Positions 1-8,677 of a DNA stretch of 40,422 nt are shown here, piece by piece. This stretch comes from Sphingomonas sp. (lineage in GTDB: Bacteria > Pseudomonadota > Alphaproteobacteria > Sphingomonadales > Sphingomonadaceae): assembly GCA_019744885.1 (NCBI GenBank), contig JAIETY010000169.1:1-40422 (forward strand), given 5' to 3'. The notes beneath the pieces were generated by a model. That model saw only the letters and a program-made list of their open reading frames with translations, did not search any database and was not told where the DNA came from. A program made the position numbers and the translations under genes. Numbering within the stretch: position 1 is the stretch's first letter; each line of letters opens with the position of its first letter.

Positions 1-62
1 ACCGCATCGATCGGATCATAGCCCGTCTGCGCCCGATAGGCTGTCATCTGCGGTCCCGCCAT
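1..62 (-). CDS. 5' end of an unidentified gene (cut by left edge)
   Basis: Reading leftward from an ATG at 62-60 gives an open frame to the window edge (MAGPQMTAYRAQTGYDPIDA...). A strong purine-rich ribosome binding site (GAGGGAGGG) lies about 5 bases upstream of that ATG, which is the main reason to believe it. A second in-frame ATG at 47-45 is possible. It is on the same strand as the LLM oxidoreductase and follows it after about 140 bp, so it may be the third gene of that unit. About 20 residues are too few to name a family. Confidence 0.45.
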   Translation of the reverse strand, partial: MAGPQMTAYRAQTGYDPIDA

Positions 63-201
63 TCCAACCCTCCCTCATTTGGCGTGCGTTTGCGTGCCAT
101 CAGCGTTGCAAATGATCTTATCACAATCCGGCCCATCGTAACGGTGCCGTGCTCATTTCGCCGCAAGAATGCGAAAATGGTGCGGCGTCGACCTATGGTC
201 G

Positions 202-1227
202 TTAGTGGCCACCGCGCTGCATCACCTGCGCCGCGAACCGCTCCATCTCTTCCGCCTGCGGGCTCATCTGGAGCAGCAGCAGGTCGAGACCGGCATCCTC
301 ATAGGCCTCGATCCGCTCACGCAATTGTTCGGGTGTGCCGACAAGATTGGGGCGCAAGCCACGGTTCGATACCGAATATTCATGGATTTTCATTTCTCGT
401 TCGAGCTGCGTGCCCGACAGCCATTGATCGAAATTATCGTAGCCGGCCGGCAGCTCGCTCACTTCGGTAATGCGCGCCAGCTCGCGCTGCGCTTCGGCTT
501 CGCTGTCGCGCACGATCGCATAAGCGGCCATGCCGTACTGCATTGGCGGCTTGCCGGTGGCTTCGCGCCGCGCGGCCATGTCGGCGATCTTGGGCGCAAT
601 ATTCTCAACCGGATCGCCGTGCATCACATAGGCGTCGCATTGATTGACGATCAGCGTCTTGGCGGCCTCGCTCTCGCCGCCGGCGTAGATGGTCGGATGC
701 TTGACCGGCTTGGGGCTACAAATCGCCTTGTCGGCGTTGTAGAATTTGCCCTGGAAGTCGAATTCCTCCTCCGACCACAGCCCCTCGACCATCGTCAGCC
801 ATTCGCTGGTGCGCGCATAGCGATCGTCGTGCTGGTCGAATTGCAGGCCATAGCGCTTGGCCTCATCGGCCCACCAGCTCGACACCACATTCAGCGCGAG
901 CCGCCCGCCCGCAATCTGGTCGATATTCGCGGCGGCCTTGGCGAACAGCGCAGGCTGGTGAAAATTGGGCCGCACCGCGACCATCAGCTCGAGCGTTTCG
1001 GTCACCGCCGCGAGCGCCGCCGCCGTCGACCAGGCATCGAGCGTCGGCGCACCGACGCCCTTGATGTCGTTCATGTTGAGCTCGGCGATCAACGACAGGT
1101 CGTAGCCGAGCGCTTCGGACCGCTGGGCGAGCGCCTTGGTATAGGCCCAGCTCGCATCCATCCCCTCGTCGGGCACATTGCGCAGCCAACCACCAAACAC
1201 GGGCATCCAGTAACCGTAACGCATCAC
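202..1227 (-). CDS. LLM-class flavin-dependent oxidoreductase (SsuD-like monooxygenase)
   Basis: A 341-aa protein of the bacterial-luciferase-like monooxygenase superfamily, closest in look to the FMNH2-dependent alkanesulfonate/sulfone monooxygenase group. Family-type segments seen are the N-terminal GYWMPVFGGWL strand, RPNFHQPALFAKAAANID near residues 85-102, NVVSSWW near 112-118 and a YAGGESEAA segment near 180-187. These enzymes use reduced flavin and O2 to oxygenate a substrate in the cytoplasm. Reduced flavin comes from a separate reductase, which is not visible here. The start ATG overlaps the stop of the ATP-grasp gene by 4 bases (ATGA), indicating co-transcription and coupling. The substrate cannot be inferred: there is no sulfonate transporter nearby, so a role in tailoring the product of the ATP-grasp enzyme is as likely as sulfur scavenging. 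Confidence 0.88.
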   Translation of the reverse strand: MMRYGYWMPVFGGWLRNVPDEGMDASWAYTKALAQRSEALGYDLSLIAELNMNDIKGVGAPTLDAWSTAAALAAVTETLELMVAVRPNFHQPALFAKAAANIDQIAGGRLALNVVSSWWADEAKRYGLQFDQHDDRYARTSEWLTMVEGLWSEEEFDFQGKFYNADKAICSPKPVKHPTIYAGGESEAAKTLIVNQCDAYVMHGDPVENIAPKIADMAARREATGKPPMQYGMAAYAIVRDSEAEAQRELARITEVSELPAGYDNFDQWLSGTQLEREMKIHEYSVSNRGLRPNLVGTPEQLRERIEAYEDAGLDLLLLQMSPQAEEMERFAAQVMQRGGH

Positions 1228-2132
1228 TTTCCTCGTTCGATTTCGGCGACCAGATAGTCGACGAGACGTTCGTGCGGGTCCCAGCCCAAGACGTCGAGCG
1301 GCTTGGCAACAAAGTTGGACAGCGCATTGATATCATAGAAGCGCGGGGTGCCGTCGCGGTCGTCGATCATCACTTCGACCCCGCCGATATCGAGCCCGGC
1401 CGCCGCTGCAATGCGTTCGGCGGCGTCGATCAGCGTCGCATCGGGGTCTACCTTCGTCATCGTGATCGGCTTGCCATCGGCGACGCAGGCATCGGCCGGG
1501 CAGAGATCGAACGCGCCACCCCCGGCGACATCAAGTGCATAGAGATAGCGCCGGTCGAGCGTTTCAATCCGGGTGATCACGCCGTCACGCGCGGGCACAT
1601 ATTCCTGCACCAGCAACACGCCGTCGATGCTCGTCGGCAGAAACTTGTCGGCGACGGCGACGGCGAGCTCGGCGGGGGTATCATAGCGCATAATCCCGGC
1701 GCCCGACCCGCCGACATTGGCCTTCACCACCAGCGGATAGCGGAGTTCGGCTGCCGCCGCGATGATGTCGACCGAACGGTGGACGACGCGCGTTGCGGGC
1801 ACCGCGAGCCCAAGGCTGGTGATGAGGGCGAGCTGTCGCGCCTTGTTCGCGTCGACCGCCAGCACATCGGCACCGTTGATCACGCGCGCGCCCTGCCCCG
1901 CCCAATGCGCGAACAGGGCGTGCGCGTAATAGATCGCGTGATCGGGCGAGCGCAGAAAGCTCGACATTGCGAGCCGACTGAACACCACGCGGGCGGGCGG
2001 TGGCGCGCCGGCGGGATCAAAGCGATGCCCCTCGATTCCGATGCGCACATAATCGACGCCCCGCGCATCAAGCGCCGCGAACAGCGACGCGAACCAGGCG
2101 GGATGTTCATAGAAAATCGCGAGATCGTGCAT
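1224..2132 (-). CDS. ATP-grasp domain protein (RimK/D-Ala-D-Ala ligase-like)
   Basis: A 302-aa ATP-grasp ligase. The ATP-binding lysine lies in PLVVKANVGGSGAG (residues about 133-146), followed by the hinge VLLVQEYVPA (about 172-181) and the Mg-binding segment RFYDINALSNF (about 264-274, with Asp267 and Asn269). ATP-grasp enzymes of this size join a carboxylate to an amine through an acyl-phosphate. The N-terminal third (HDLAIFYEHPAWFASLFAAL) looks like the pre-ATP-grasp fold of glutathione-synthetase/RimK relatives. It is first in a two-gene overlapping unit with the LLM oxidoreductase. The substrate is unknown; modification of a peptide, amino acid or cofactor are all possible. Confidence 0.85.
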   Translation of the reverse strand: MHDLAIFYEHPAWFASLFAALDARGVDYVRIGIEGHRFDPAGAPPPARVVFSRLAMSSFLRSPDHAIYYAHALFAHWAGQGARVINGADVLAVDANKARQLALITSLGLAVPATRVVHRSVDIIAAAAELRYPLVVKANVGGSGAGIMRYDTPAELAVAVADKFLPTSIDGVLLVQEYVPARDGVITRIETLDRRYLYALDVAGGGAFDLCPADACVADGKPITMTKVDPDATLIDAAERIAAAAGLDIGGVEVMIDDRDGTPRFYDINALSNFVAKPLDVLGWDPHERLVDYLVAEIERGK

Positions 2133-2262
2133 AAAATCCAGTTCAGCGGCGCCGTCGGTCAGGCGCGTTGATGATCCCCCGTCGCGCGGGATGTAGCGCT
2201 GTGTCTATGCCGTGCCATGTCGGCATGCAATCATCGCACGCGGGCGAGACTATGCCGCACGA

Positions 2263-4290
2263 TCAAGCCGTATTGGCGTCCGGCAGCGGCGCATCGATCG
2301 TGCAGACCAAGCCCTCGAGCCGGAAGTCGAGCTGGACTTCGCCTTGCAATTCAGTCGACAGCGCGCGCTCGATCATCAGCGAGCCAAAGCCACGACGGCT
2401 GGGCGCCACGACGGGCGGACCGCCCGATTCCTGCCAGCGCAGATGCAGCCGGTGATGCGCGCCGCGCTCGATCGACCAAGAGAGTGCAACCCGCCCCGAA
2501 TCGACCGACAGCGCGCCATATTTGGCCGCATTGGTGCACAGTTCATGCAGCGCCATCGCGATCGTCACCGCCGTCTTGGGCGCGAGCCGGAGCGACGGGC
2601 CGTCCATCGTGATCCGGTCAGCGCCGTCGAGATGCGGCGCGCAGGCCTCTGCCGCCACCGCCGCCAGATCGGCCGATTCCCAGCTTTCGCGCGTCAGCAG
2701 CCCATGCGCCTTGCCCAGCGCGGCCAGCCGCTGGTCGAACGCTTCGCGCGCCTCGATCGCAATGCCTTCCTGCCGAAAGGTCTGATAGGCAATGCCCTGA
2801 ACGATCGCGAGCGTGTTCTTCACGCGGTGGTTGAGTTCGTCGATCATCAACCGCAGGCGCCGCTGCGCGCGGCTGTGCTCGGTGACGTCGGTCGTGACGC
2901 CGACCACGCCGACAATCGTGCCGTCGCTGTCGCGCATCGGCGCCTTGGTCCCCTGAAAAATGCGGACCTCACCGTCGGGCGTCGTGAAATGCTCCTCGAC
3001 CCGGAGAATTTCGCCGCCGTCCATCACGGCGCGGTCATTGGTGATGATCGCGGTCGCCTCGTCCAGATCGTCGTGCCATTCGTCCTCGCGGTGGCCGATC
3101 ACCGCGTCGGCAGGCTTGCCGATCACCGCGAGCGTCGCCGAATTGGCATAGAGCATCCGGTGCGCGCGATCCTTGGCGAAGATCAGCTCGCCCGAACTTT
3201 CGCCGATCGCCCGCAACAGCCGCTCATTGTCCGCGAGCGCGCGGTGCGCACGGGCCGAAGCGCGCGCGGCGGCGGTACGTTCGGCGACATCGGCGATCAG
3301 GCTTTGCTCGGTCTCGCTCCAGCTCCGCGGCCCTGCGGCGACGACGAACATCAGACTGCGCAGCGCATTTTCGCGCCACAGCGGTACCACGACGAAGGCG
3401 CCGATTCCGGCCGCGACCAGCCCGACCCGCACCGGCGCCACGATTCGCTCTTCCTGCGCAACATTATCGACGACCACGGTATTGCCGCTGCGCAATTCAC
3501 CCGTCAGCGCTGGCCCGAAACTGATGATCCGGTGCCGCCCCGCCACCGTCCGCCCGCCGGCGCGGTGCCATTCATGCTCGATCGTCATCGAATCGGTGGC
3601 GAGATCGGCATCGATGAAGCCGACGCTATCGACACCGAGCCGCTCGCCGAGCATCGCCGAGGCCGTCGCGAGCACCGCGCCCGGATCGCCCACGTCGCGC
3701 AGGGCATCGACCAGCGATACGACAAACGCCTGCCGCTGTTCGGCCATCACCCGCGTGGTCGTTTCGGTGCAGATCACCAACACCCCGGCGATCCCACCCG
3801 GCGCGCTATCGTCGTCGATCGCGCTATAGCTATAGGTCCAATAGACATTTTCGTGGCGCCCGTGGCGCAGGATCGGGATCAGATGGTCCTGATGCCAGGT
3901 CGCGCCCTGCCCCTGCATCACGAGCGCAATCTCCGGGCCGATCACAGGCCAGATTTCGGCCCATGCCTGCTCCGCGCGAGCGCCGAGCATCGCCGGATGC
4001 TTCTCAGGGCCAAGCGACGCCCGATAGCCGTCGTTGTAAAGGCAAATGCCCTCGGCACCCCAGAAAATGAACATCGGGTGGCGCGTGCCCAGCATCAACC
4101 GCACCACCGTGCGCAGACTTTGCGGCCAGTCAGCAGGCGGGCCAAGCGGCGTCGCGGCCCAATCATGCGCGCGGATCAGCGCCCCGAGCGTGCCACCGCC
4201 GCGCAAAAAGGCCGGCGCGTCTTCGGTGCCCGCCATCGTCACGGCGTCATCGCGCGCGCTGTGCGGGTCAAAGGGGTCTTCCGCACTCAT
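2263..4290 (-). CDS. PAS-GAF-PAS HWE-family sensor histidine kinase
   Basis: A soluble sensor kinase of about 675 aa. Residues counted from the ATG at 4290: PAS-like about 35-175, GAF about 190-335, second PAS about 355-472, then an HWE kinase core about 478-675. The phospho-accepting His is in ELNHRVKN (His488), the N-box is HELCTNAAKYGALS (from 582), the family WxE motif appears as WQE (619-621), and RGFGSLMIER is the G-box. No transmembrane segment is seen, so it senses a cytoplasmic signal. HWE kinases usually feed single-domain response regulators or general-stress circuits (known for the family). No response regulator lies beside it. I prefer ATG 4290 (GGGA upstream); GTG 4314 is the longest option. 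It follows the lasso exporter by about 80 bp on the same strand, but any functional link is only inferred from position. Confidence 0.9.
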   Translation of the reverse strand: MSAEDPFDPHSARDDAVTMAGTEDAPAFLRGGGTLGALIRAHDWAATPLGPPADWPQSLRTVVRLMLGTRHPMFIFWGAEGICLYNDGYRASLGPEKHPAMLGARAEQAWAEIWPVIGPEIALVMQGQGATWHQDHLIPILRHGRHENVYWTYSYSAIDDDSAPGGIAGVLVICTETTTRVMAEQRQAFVVSLVDALRDVGDPGAVLATASAMLGERLGVDSVGFIDADLATDSMTIEHEWHRAGGRTVAGRHRIISFGPALTGELRSGNTVVVDNVAQEERIVAPVRVGLVAAGIGAFVVVPLWRENALRSLMFVVAAGPRSWSETEQSLIADVAERTAAARASARAHRALADNERLLRAIGESSGELIFAKDRAHRMLYANSATLAVIGKPADAVIGHREDEWHDDLDEATAIITNDRAVMDGGEILRVEEHFTTPDGEVRIFQGTKAPMRDSDGTIVGVVGVTTDVTEHSRAQRRLRLMIDELNHRVKNTLAIVQGIAYQTFRQEGIAIEAREAFDQRLAALGKAHGLLTRESWESADLAAVAAEACAPHLDGADRITMDGPSLRLAPKTAVTIAMALHELCTNAAKYGALSVDSGRVALSWSIERGAHHRLHLRWQESGGPPVVAPSRRGFGSLMIERALSTELQGEVQLDFRLEGLVCTIDAPLPDANTA

Positions 4291-4371
4291 CACTGTCCCG
4301 ATCATTCCCGGCACAGCGGCGTGCTGCCGCCAAACCCTAGCCTGTCACCGATGCCTTGTCATTGATCGGCA

Positions 4372-6096
4372 TTAAGAAACCACAACGCATCCCGCGTCCA
4401 AACGGACAACCCGATCGCAAAAAGCGAGCGTTTCGGCGCGGTGCGCGATCACCAGCATCGCCGGACGCGGCATTTGCGCGCGCAGGGCGGCAAAGATCCG
4501 CGCCTCGGTGGCGAGATCGACCGCGCTGGTCGCTTCGTCGAGGATCAGCAGCCGACCGCCGCGTAGCAGCGCGCGTGCCATCGCCAGTCGCTGGCGTTCG
4601 CCGCCCGACAGCAGCGCGCCGCGCTCGCCGACGATCGTCGCCAGCCCCTCGGGCAGCGCATGGACAAGATCAGCGGCGGCGGCGATTTCTAGCGCGGTCC
4701 AGATCGCAGCGTCATCAGGATCGCGCGCGCCCCACAACAGATTTTCGCGCACGCTCGCGTGAAACAGATAGGGGTCCTGCGCGGCATAGGCGATCTGTTC
4801 GCGCCAGGCATGCGCTGCCGCCCCGCTGATCGGGACATCGCCGATGCACACCGCGCCCGCCTGCGGCGCCAACAGCCCGACCAGCAAGTCCGCCAGAGTC
4901 GATTTGCCCGCGCCCGACGCCCCGGTCAGCCCCAGCATCTCGCCGGGGCCGATCGTCAGGCTCGCGCCATCGAGCACCGGCGCCGGACTTGATCCACAGC
5001 CACGCGCGGGATGCGCGAAATGGACGGACTCGATCCGTATCGGCGCGCCGTCGGGCAAGCTCGGCACCGGACCGGTCTCGGGCGGCGCCGGGACGATCGC
5101 ATCGGCCAGGCTCGTGAGTTGGGCATAAGCGGGCAGTGCGAAAAACAACTGCTGCATCGATTGCTGGATTTGCGACACCGGGCCGCCGAGCCGCGACAGC
5201 ACCAGCATCAGCGCGCCAAGCTGCGGGAGCGGCGTCTCCAGCCAACCGCGCCCGACCAATGCAATCACCGCGCCCACCGCCAGCGCAGCGCCCGACACGA
5301 TCAGCCGCGCGCTATTCTGCTGACGGATGAACTGCACCTGCTGCAACCGAACGGCCGCAAGCCCTGCTTCGAACCTTTCGACGAAGCTCGGTTGCAGATT
5401 CTGGCTCGCGGCGACGCGCAGCCCGCCCAGAAAGCGCGTCGATGCTTCGGCCAGCTCCAGATTGGCGCGCACCGCCAGCGTGCCGATATCCTGCGTGCGG
5501 CGCAGCAGCAGCGCGAGTGCGGCGCCGACCAGCACGAGCAAGCCGAGCGCAATCGCTGCCAGCAACGGCGCAAGCAGCACTGCCACCAGTGCGAACGCCA
5601 CCAGCATCACGCTCGCCACCGCAATCTGGACCAGCATCTGCGTCGCCTGCGAGATGCGCGCGATATCGCCGCCCAGCGCCTGGACGATCCGCGCATGCTG
5701 CATCGCTGCAACCTGCCCCCAGGGCGCCGCCGCGAGCCGCATTACGATCTGGCGCCGCCGGGCTTCGGCGAACCCCATCGTCAGCATCGCGAGCCGCATG
5801 TCGCGCTGCCACGCCAGCACCCCGCGCGCGATCCACAGCCCGCCGATCAGCGCAAGCAGGTACGCGAGCTGGGCGAAAGGCGTCGCAATTCCCATGCTGG
5901 CGAAGGCGCGCGTGAGCACCCGCCCCGGTAACGCCCCGCCCGCGAGCAACGCCAGCAACGGCGCAACCAGCGCAAGCGCCGCGCCTTCGGTCACCGCGGT
6001 CACGATCGAAAGCAGCACCGCGACCCCGCCGCCGCGCCCGGCGAAGCGCGCCACATCGCGCGTGAAGCCCAGCGCGGTCCCAGCTCGGTCCGTCAT
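4372..6096 (-). CDS. Lasso-peptide ABC exporter (D protein), fused permease-ATPase
   Basis: A 574-aa half-transporter that dimerises in the inner membrane. Hydrophobic segments fill residues about 20-320. The nucleotide-binding domain has Walker A GASGAGKST (392-400), signature LSGGERQ (496-502), Walker B RLLILDEATSA (515-525) and an H-loop His in AHR (about 551-553). There is no N-terminal peptidase domain, which fits lasso D proteins, where a separate B2 enzyme cuts the leader. It starts 10 bases after the B2 stop, so C-B2-D form one minus-strand operon. It probably exports the mature lasso peptide and may give self-immunity, as McjD does for microcin J25. Family membership is clear; the substrate is inferred from its neighbours. 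Confidence 0.88.
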   Translation of the reverse strand: MTDRAGTALGFTRDVARFAGRGGGVAVLLSIVTAVTEGAALALVAPLLALLAGGALPGRVLTRAFASMGIATPFAQLAYLLALIGGLWIARGVLAWQRDMRLAMLTMGFAEARRRQIVMRLAAAPWGQVAAMQHARIVQALGGDIARISQATQMLVQIAVASVMLVAFALVAVLLAPLLAAIALGLLVLVGAALALLLRRTQDIGTLAVRANLELAEASTRFLGGLRVAASQNLQPSFVERFEAGLAAVRLQQVQFIRQQNSARLIVSGAALAVGAVIALVGRGWLETPLPQLGALMLVLSRLGGPVSQIQQSMQQLFFALPAYAQLTSLADAIVPAPPETGPVPSLPDGAPIRIESVHFAHPARGCGSSPAPVLDGASLTIGPGEMLGLTGASGAGKSTLADLLVGLLAPQAGAVCIGDVPISGAAAHAWREQIAYAAQDPYLFHASVRENLLWGARDPDDAAIWTALEIAAAADLVHALPEGLATIVGERGALLSGGERQRLAMARALLRGGRLLILDEATSAVDLATEARIFAALRAQMPRPAMLVIAHRAETLAFCDRVVRLDAGCVVVS

Positions 6097-6106
6097 TAGC
6101 TGTGGT

Positions 6107-6640
6107 TCATTGCGGCGGGACGAACGCGCCGATTTCGGCGATACCAGGGGAGATCGGATAGCCTGTGACTTTCACGCTCGCAGCATCGAGCCACGCATGC
6201 GCGACCAACCCTCCCGCTTCGTCGCGGCCAGCGCCGTAATGGAGGACACTCGCCACGCCGCGCCGCGCCAGCATGCCGCGCGCGGCGACCGCCTGTTGGA
6301 TGCACATGGCCTTGAACGGCATCACCGACGCCGTCGCCGTGACGGCCCAGCCGATCGCGCGCGCCAGCTCGGCTGCATCGGCGGATGCCTCGGGCATCGT
6401 CAGTCGGGGGTCGCCCACCGGGATCAACGACCCCCAGCGCGCGGCCAGCTTGGGAAAGGGCACCGCGAGCAATCTGATTCGCGCCACCAGCAGCGCGAGC
6501 GCCGCTTCGGGCACCAGCCGCTGACGCGCCCAGCCGACCGACATCAGGGTGCGGGCGCGGCGCAAAGGGTGGTTTCCCAGCATCGTCGCCAACGCTAGGC
6601 GGCCAACCGCCGAGCGTCCACCGCGCGGACCGTCAGCCAT
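6107..6640 (-). CDS. Lasso-peptide leader peptidase (B2, transglutaminase-like)
   Basis: A transglutaminase-fold cysteine protease that removes the leader from a lasso precursor. The catalytic Cys is in MCIQQAVAARGML (Cys113) and the His in AHAWLD (His148), the two most conserved segments of lasso B2 proteins. The acidic third member of the triad is not obvious. I place the start at ATG 6640, which overlaps the cyclase stop by 8 bases and gives 177 aa. The frame stays open to 6757, but that would add about 39 poorly structured residues inside the cyclase gene. There is no N-terminal RRE domain, so the leader-binding function must come from the separate B1 gene at 9987-10289. This split B1/B2 layout is a known alternative to the fused McjB type. 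Confidence 0.88.
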   Translation of the reverse strand: MADGPRGGRSAVGRLALATMLGNHPLRRARTLMSVGWARQRLVPEAALALLVARIRLLAVPFPKLAARWGSLIPVGDPRLTMPEASADAAELARAIGWAVTATASVMPFKAMCIQQAVAARGMLARRGVASVLHYGAGRDEAGGLVAHAWLDAASVKVTGYPISPGIAEIGAFVPPQ

Positions 6641-8567
6641 TGCTCTGGCTCGCCTTGCGCAGGAAATGCCCCACCGAAACCCCGCGCAGCATTGCGAGTC
6701 GATAGCTTTCCGATACCGCCTCCGACCCCCAGCCGCCGCTCGGCCAGTCGCGCTCAAGCGCCATCAGCCGATCGATATCGAGCAAGCTGCTGGCGGGCGC
6801 GCAGGCAGCGATCCGCGCCAGTTCTTCGCGCATCGAGGCGCGTGCGGAATCGAACCCCAAATGCCAATCGGCGGCCTGCAAACCCTTGCGCGGCTCGTCG
6901 AGCACGGCGGCGGGCAAGCGGTCGGCGAGCGCGCGGCGCGGCAAGCTCCGGAAGCGTCCGCCCGTCACAAATTCAGCCATCGGCGCGGCCAGCATATAGT
7001 CGACCAGCCGCCGGTCGCTGGTCGGATCGCGCTGATCGACCCCCCAGCCGGCGATATAACCCGCGTAATAATTGCCCGGATCATGGCGACCGAGCACGAA
7101 CATCCGCATCGCAAAGCCGTCATGCCAGGGGCGATAGGCGATATCCATGCCGCGCGCCCGCGCGCGTCGCTCCAGCGCATCGTCGCGATATTGGGCACGA
7201 TTGATCGCGGTGTGCGCGAGCGGATCATGATCGAGCCGCCACCGCCGCTGGCGGATCGCCTGCTCGAACCCGCCCGGCAGAAACGGCAGCAACAGCCGCG
7301 ACGCCAGCCCTCGCCACCGTATCGACCCCTGCCGCACCAGTGTGCGGCTGACCCGCGCCAGTTCGATCAACCGCCCCTCGCGCAACAGCTGCGGCAGATA
7401 TTCCTCCCCCGCATAGCTGACCGACATATTGCCGACCTCGCCAGTGAGCATCACGCCGATAGATCGCCGCTTGGCCTCGCCAAGAATGCCATGGATCCAC
7501 GGCATGTTGCAGCGGTTGAGCAAAGGCATTTCGAACAGGAAGAAGTCGCGGTCGAGCATTTCGAGCGGTGACGTGCGGCCCGTGCGAATCAGGACATGCT
7601 CGATGTTCCGATAAAGCGCGGCGGTCTGCGCGGCGAGTGGCCCTTCATCGGCAAAACGCCAGCGATCCTCAACCGGCGCATGGTCTGCCTCAGGTACCGA
7701 GGTGAAGGCTGCTACCGATCCCTTGTCCGCCAGCAACCGCGCTGCCGTGGCGGCGACCGACGCGCTGTCCCATCCCGAGCTCAGATGCGCGCCCACCGTC
7801 GTCCCTGCCCCGCGCAACCGCGCAGCTACCGCTTGATCGAGATGATGCCGCAAGCCCTCGACATAATCGCGCGGTGGCGCGGCGCGATCGGGGCGCGCCG
7901 GCTGCCAATAGCGCCGTGACGCGATTGCCGATCGGGTGACCGACAGGATCGTTCCCGGCGGCACGCGCTCAATCCCCTGCCAGAAGCTCGGCGTCTCTGC
8001 AGCGGGCATCATCACCAGAAAGTCGGCGCTGGTCTGCAAATCGGGCGCATAGGGCACCTCGGCCAGCGCGTGCAGCCCCTTGGCCATCGACGCGACCGCG
8101 ATCATGCCGTCACCGCGGTGGAAATAGAGCGGGCGATTGCCGCGATAGTCACGCGCCAGCAGCAGGGTCTGGCTCGCCGCGTCCCAGCAAGCAAAGGCGA
8201 AATCGCCGATCAGCCGATCGACCGCGCGTTCACCCCAGTGCGCCAGACAATCGAGCGGCAGCGCCGCATCACAACGATTGGCGATGCTCCCCGTCGGCTG
8301 GCCGAGCGCGGCTACCAGTTCCTCGCGATTGTCGAGCCGGACATCGGCGACCAAGGTCAGTCGCGCGTCCGGGGTCTGCAACGGCTGGCGATCAAATCGA
8401 TCCTCGGGCAACGTCCGGTGGAGACACCGCCCCAAACCCACCGCGCCGTCGGCCCAGTCGGCGGTGTCGTGCGCACCATAAAGCCGCAGCGCCGCCAGCA
8501 TCCGCGCCAGATCGCGCGCAACCTCGCCTTGCCCTTCGAACCGCCAAAGTCCTGCAATCGCGCTCAC
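6633..8567 (-). CDS. Lasso-peptide macrolactam synthetase (C, asparagine-synthetase-like)
   Basis: A 644-aa asparagine-synthetase homologue expected to adenylate the ring Asp/Glu side chain and close it onto the N-terminus of the core peptide. The N-terminal glutaminase-like domain (about 1-200) begins MSAIAGLWRF, so the catalytic Cys2 of true asparagine synthetase is absent, as in lasso cyclases. The AMP/PPi-binding motif is seen as SSGWDSAS (263-270). It starts with GTG at 8567 after a GGGGTGA-like site. Its stop overlaps the B2 start by 8 bases. Missing Cys2 plus the B2, exporter and PqqD-like neighbours argue for lasso cyclase rather than an asparagine-making enzyme. Confidence 0.9.
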   Translation of the reverse strand: MSAIAGLWRFEGQGEVARDLARMLAALRLYGAHDTADWADGAVGLGRCLHRTLPEDRFDRQPLQTPDARLTLVADVRLDNREELVAALGQPTGSIANRCDAALPLDCLAHWGERAVDRLIGDFAFACWDAASQTLLLARDYRGNRPLYFHRGDGMIAVASMAKGLHALAEVPYAPDLQTSADFLVMMPAAETPSFWQGIERVPPGTILSVTRSAIASRRYWQPARPDRAAPPRDYVEGLRHHLDQAVAARLRGAGTTVGAHLSSGWDSASVAATAARLLADKGSVAAFTSVPEADHAPVEDRWRFADEGPLAAQTAALYRNIEHVLIRTGRTSPLEMLDRDFFLFEMPLLNRCNMPWIHGILGEAKRRSIGVMLTGEVGNMSVSYAGEEYLPQLLREGRLIELARVSRTLVRQGSIRWRGLASRLLLPFLPGGFEQAIRQRRWRLDHDPLAHTAINRAQYRDDALERRARARGMDIAYRPWHDGFAMRMFVLGRHDPGNYYAGYIAGWGVDQRDPTSDRRLVDYMLAAPMAEFVTGGRFRSLPRRALADRLPAAVLDEPRKGLQAADWHLGFDSARASMREELARIAACAPASSLLDIDRLMALERDWPSGGWGSEAVSESYRLAMLRGVSVGHFLRKASQSNG

Positions 8568-8677
8568 TGCTCGTCGTCACCCCGTCTGCGGTCGGCATAA
8601 ACCCGGCGCGCCGCCGTCGCACCCGCTTGGCGTGCGCGCCGCTTGCTGGCAAGAGGCCAACAACAAGGGAATATCGC

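Noticed and set aside
2212..4365. 717-aa plus-strand ORF opposite the HWE kinase
   Set aside because: Its translation is Arg/His/Pro-rich with no domain, as expected for the antisense frame of a GC-rich gene; the minus strand has clear kinase motifs.
4315..4371. Possible terminator between the exporter and the HWE kinase
   Set aside because: Only a short stem (GGCAT/ATGCC) with a large loop and no T-run.
5327..6598. 423-aa plus-strand ORF over the lasso exporter and B2
   Set aside because: Low-complexity Ser/Ala/Arg translation, antisense to two well-supported genes.
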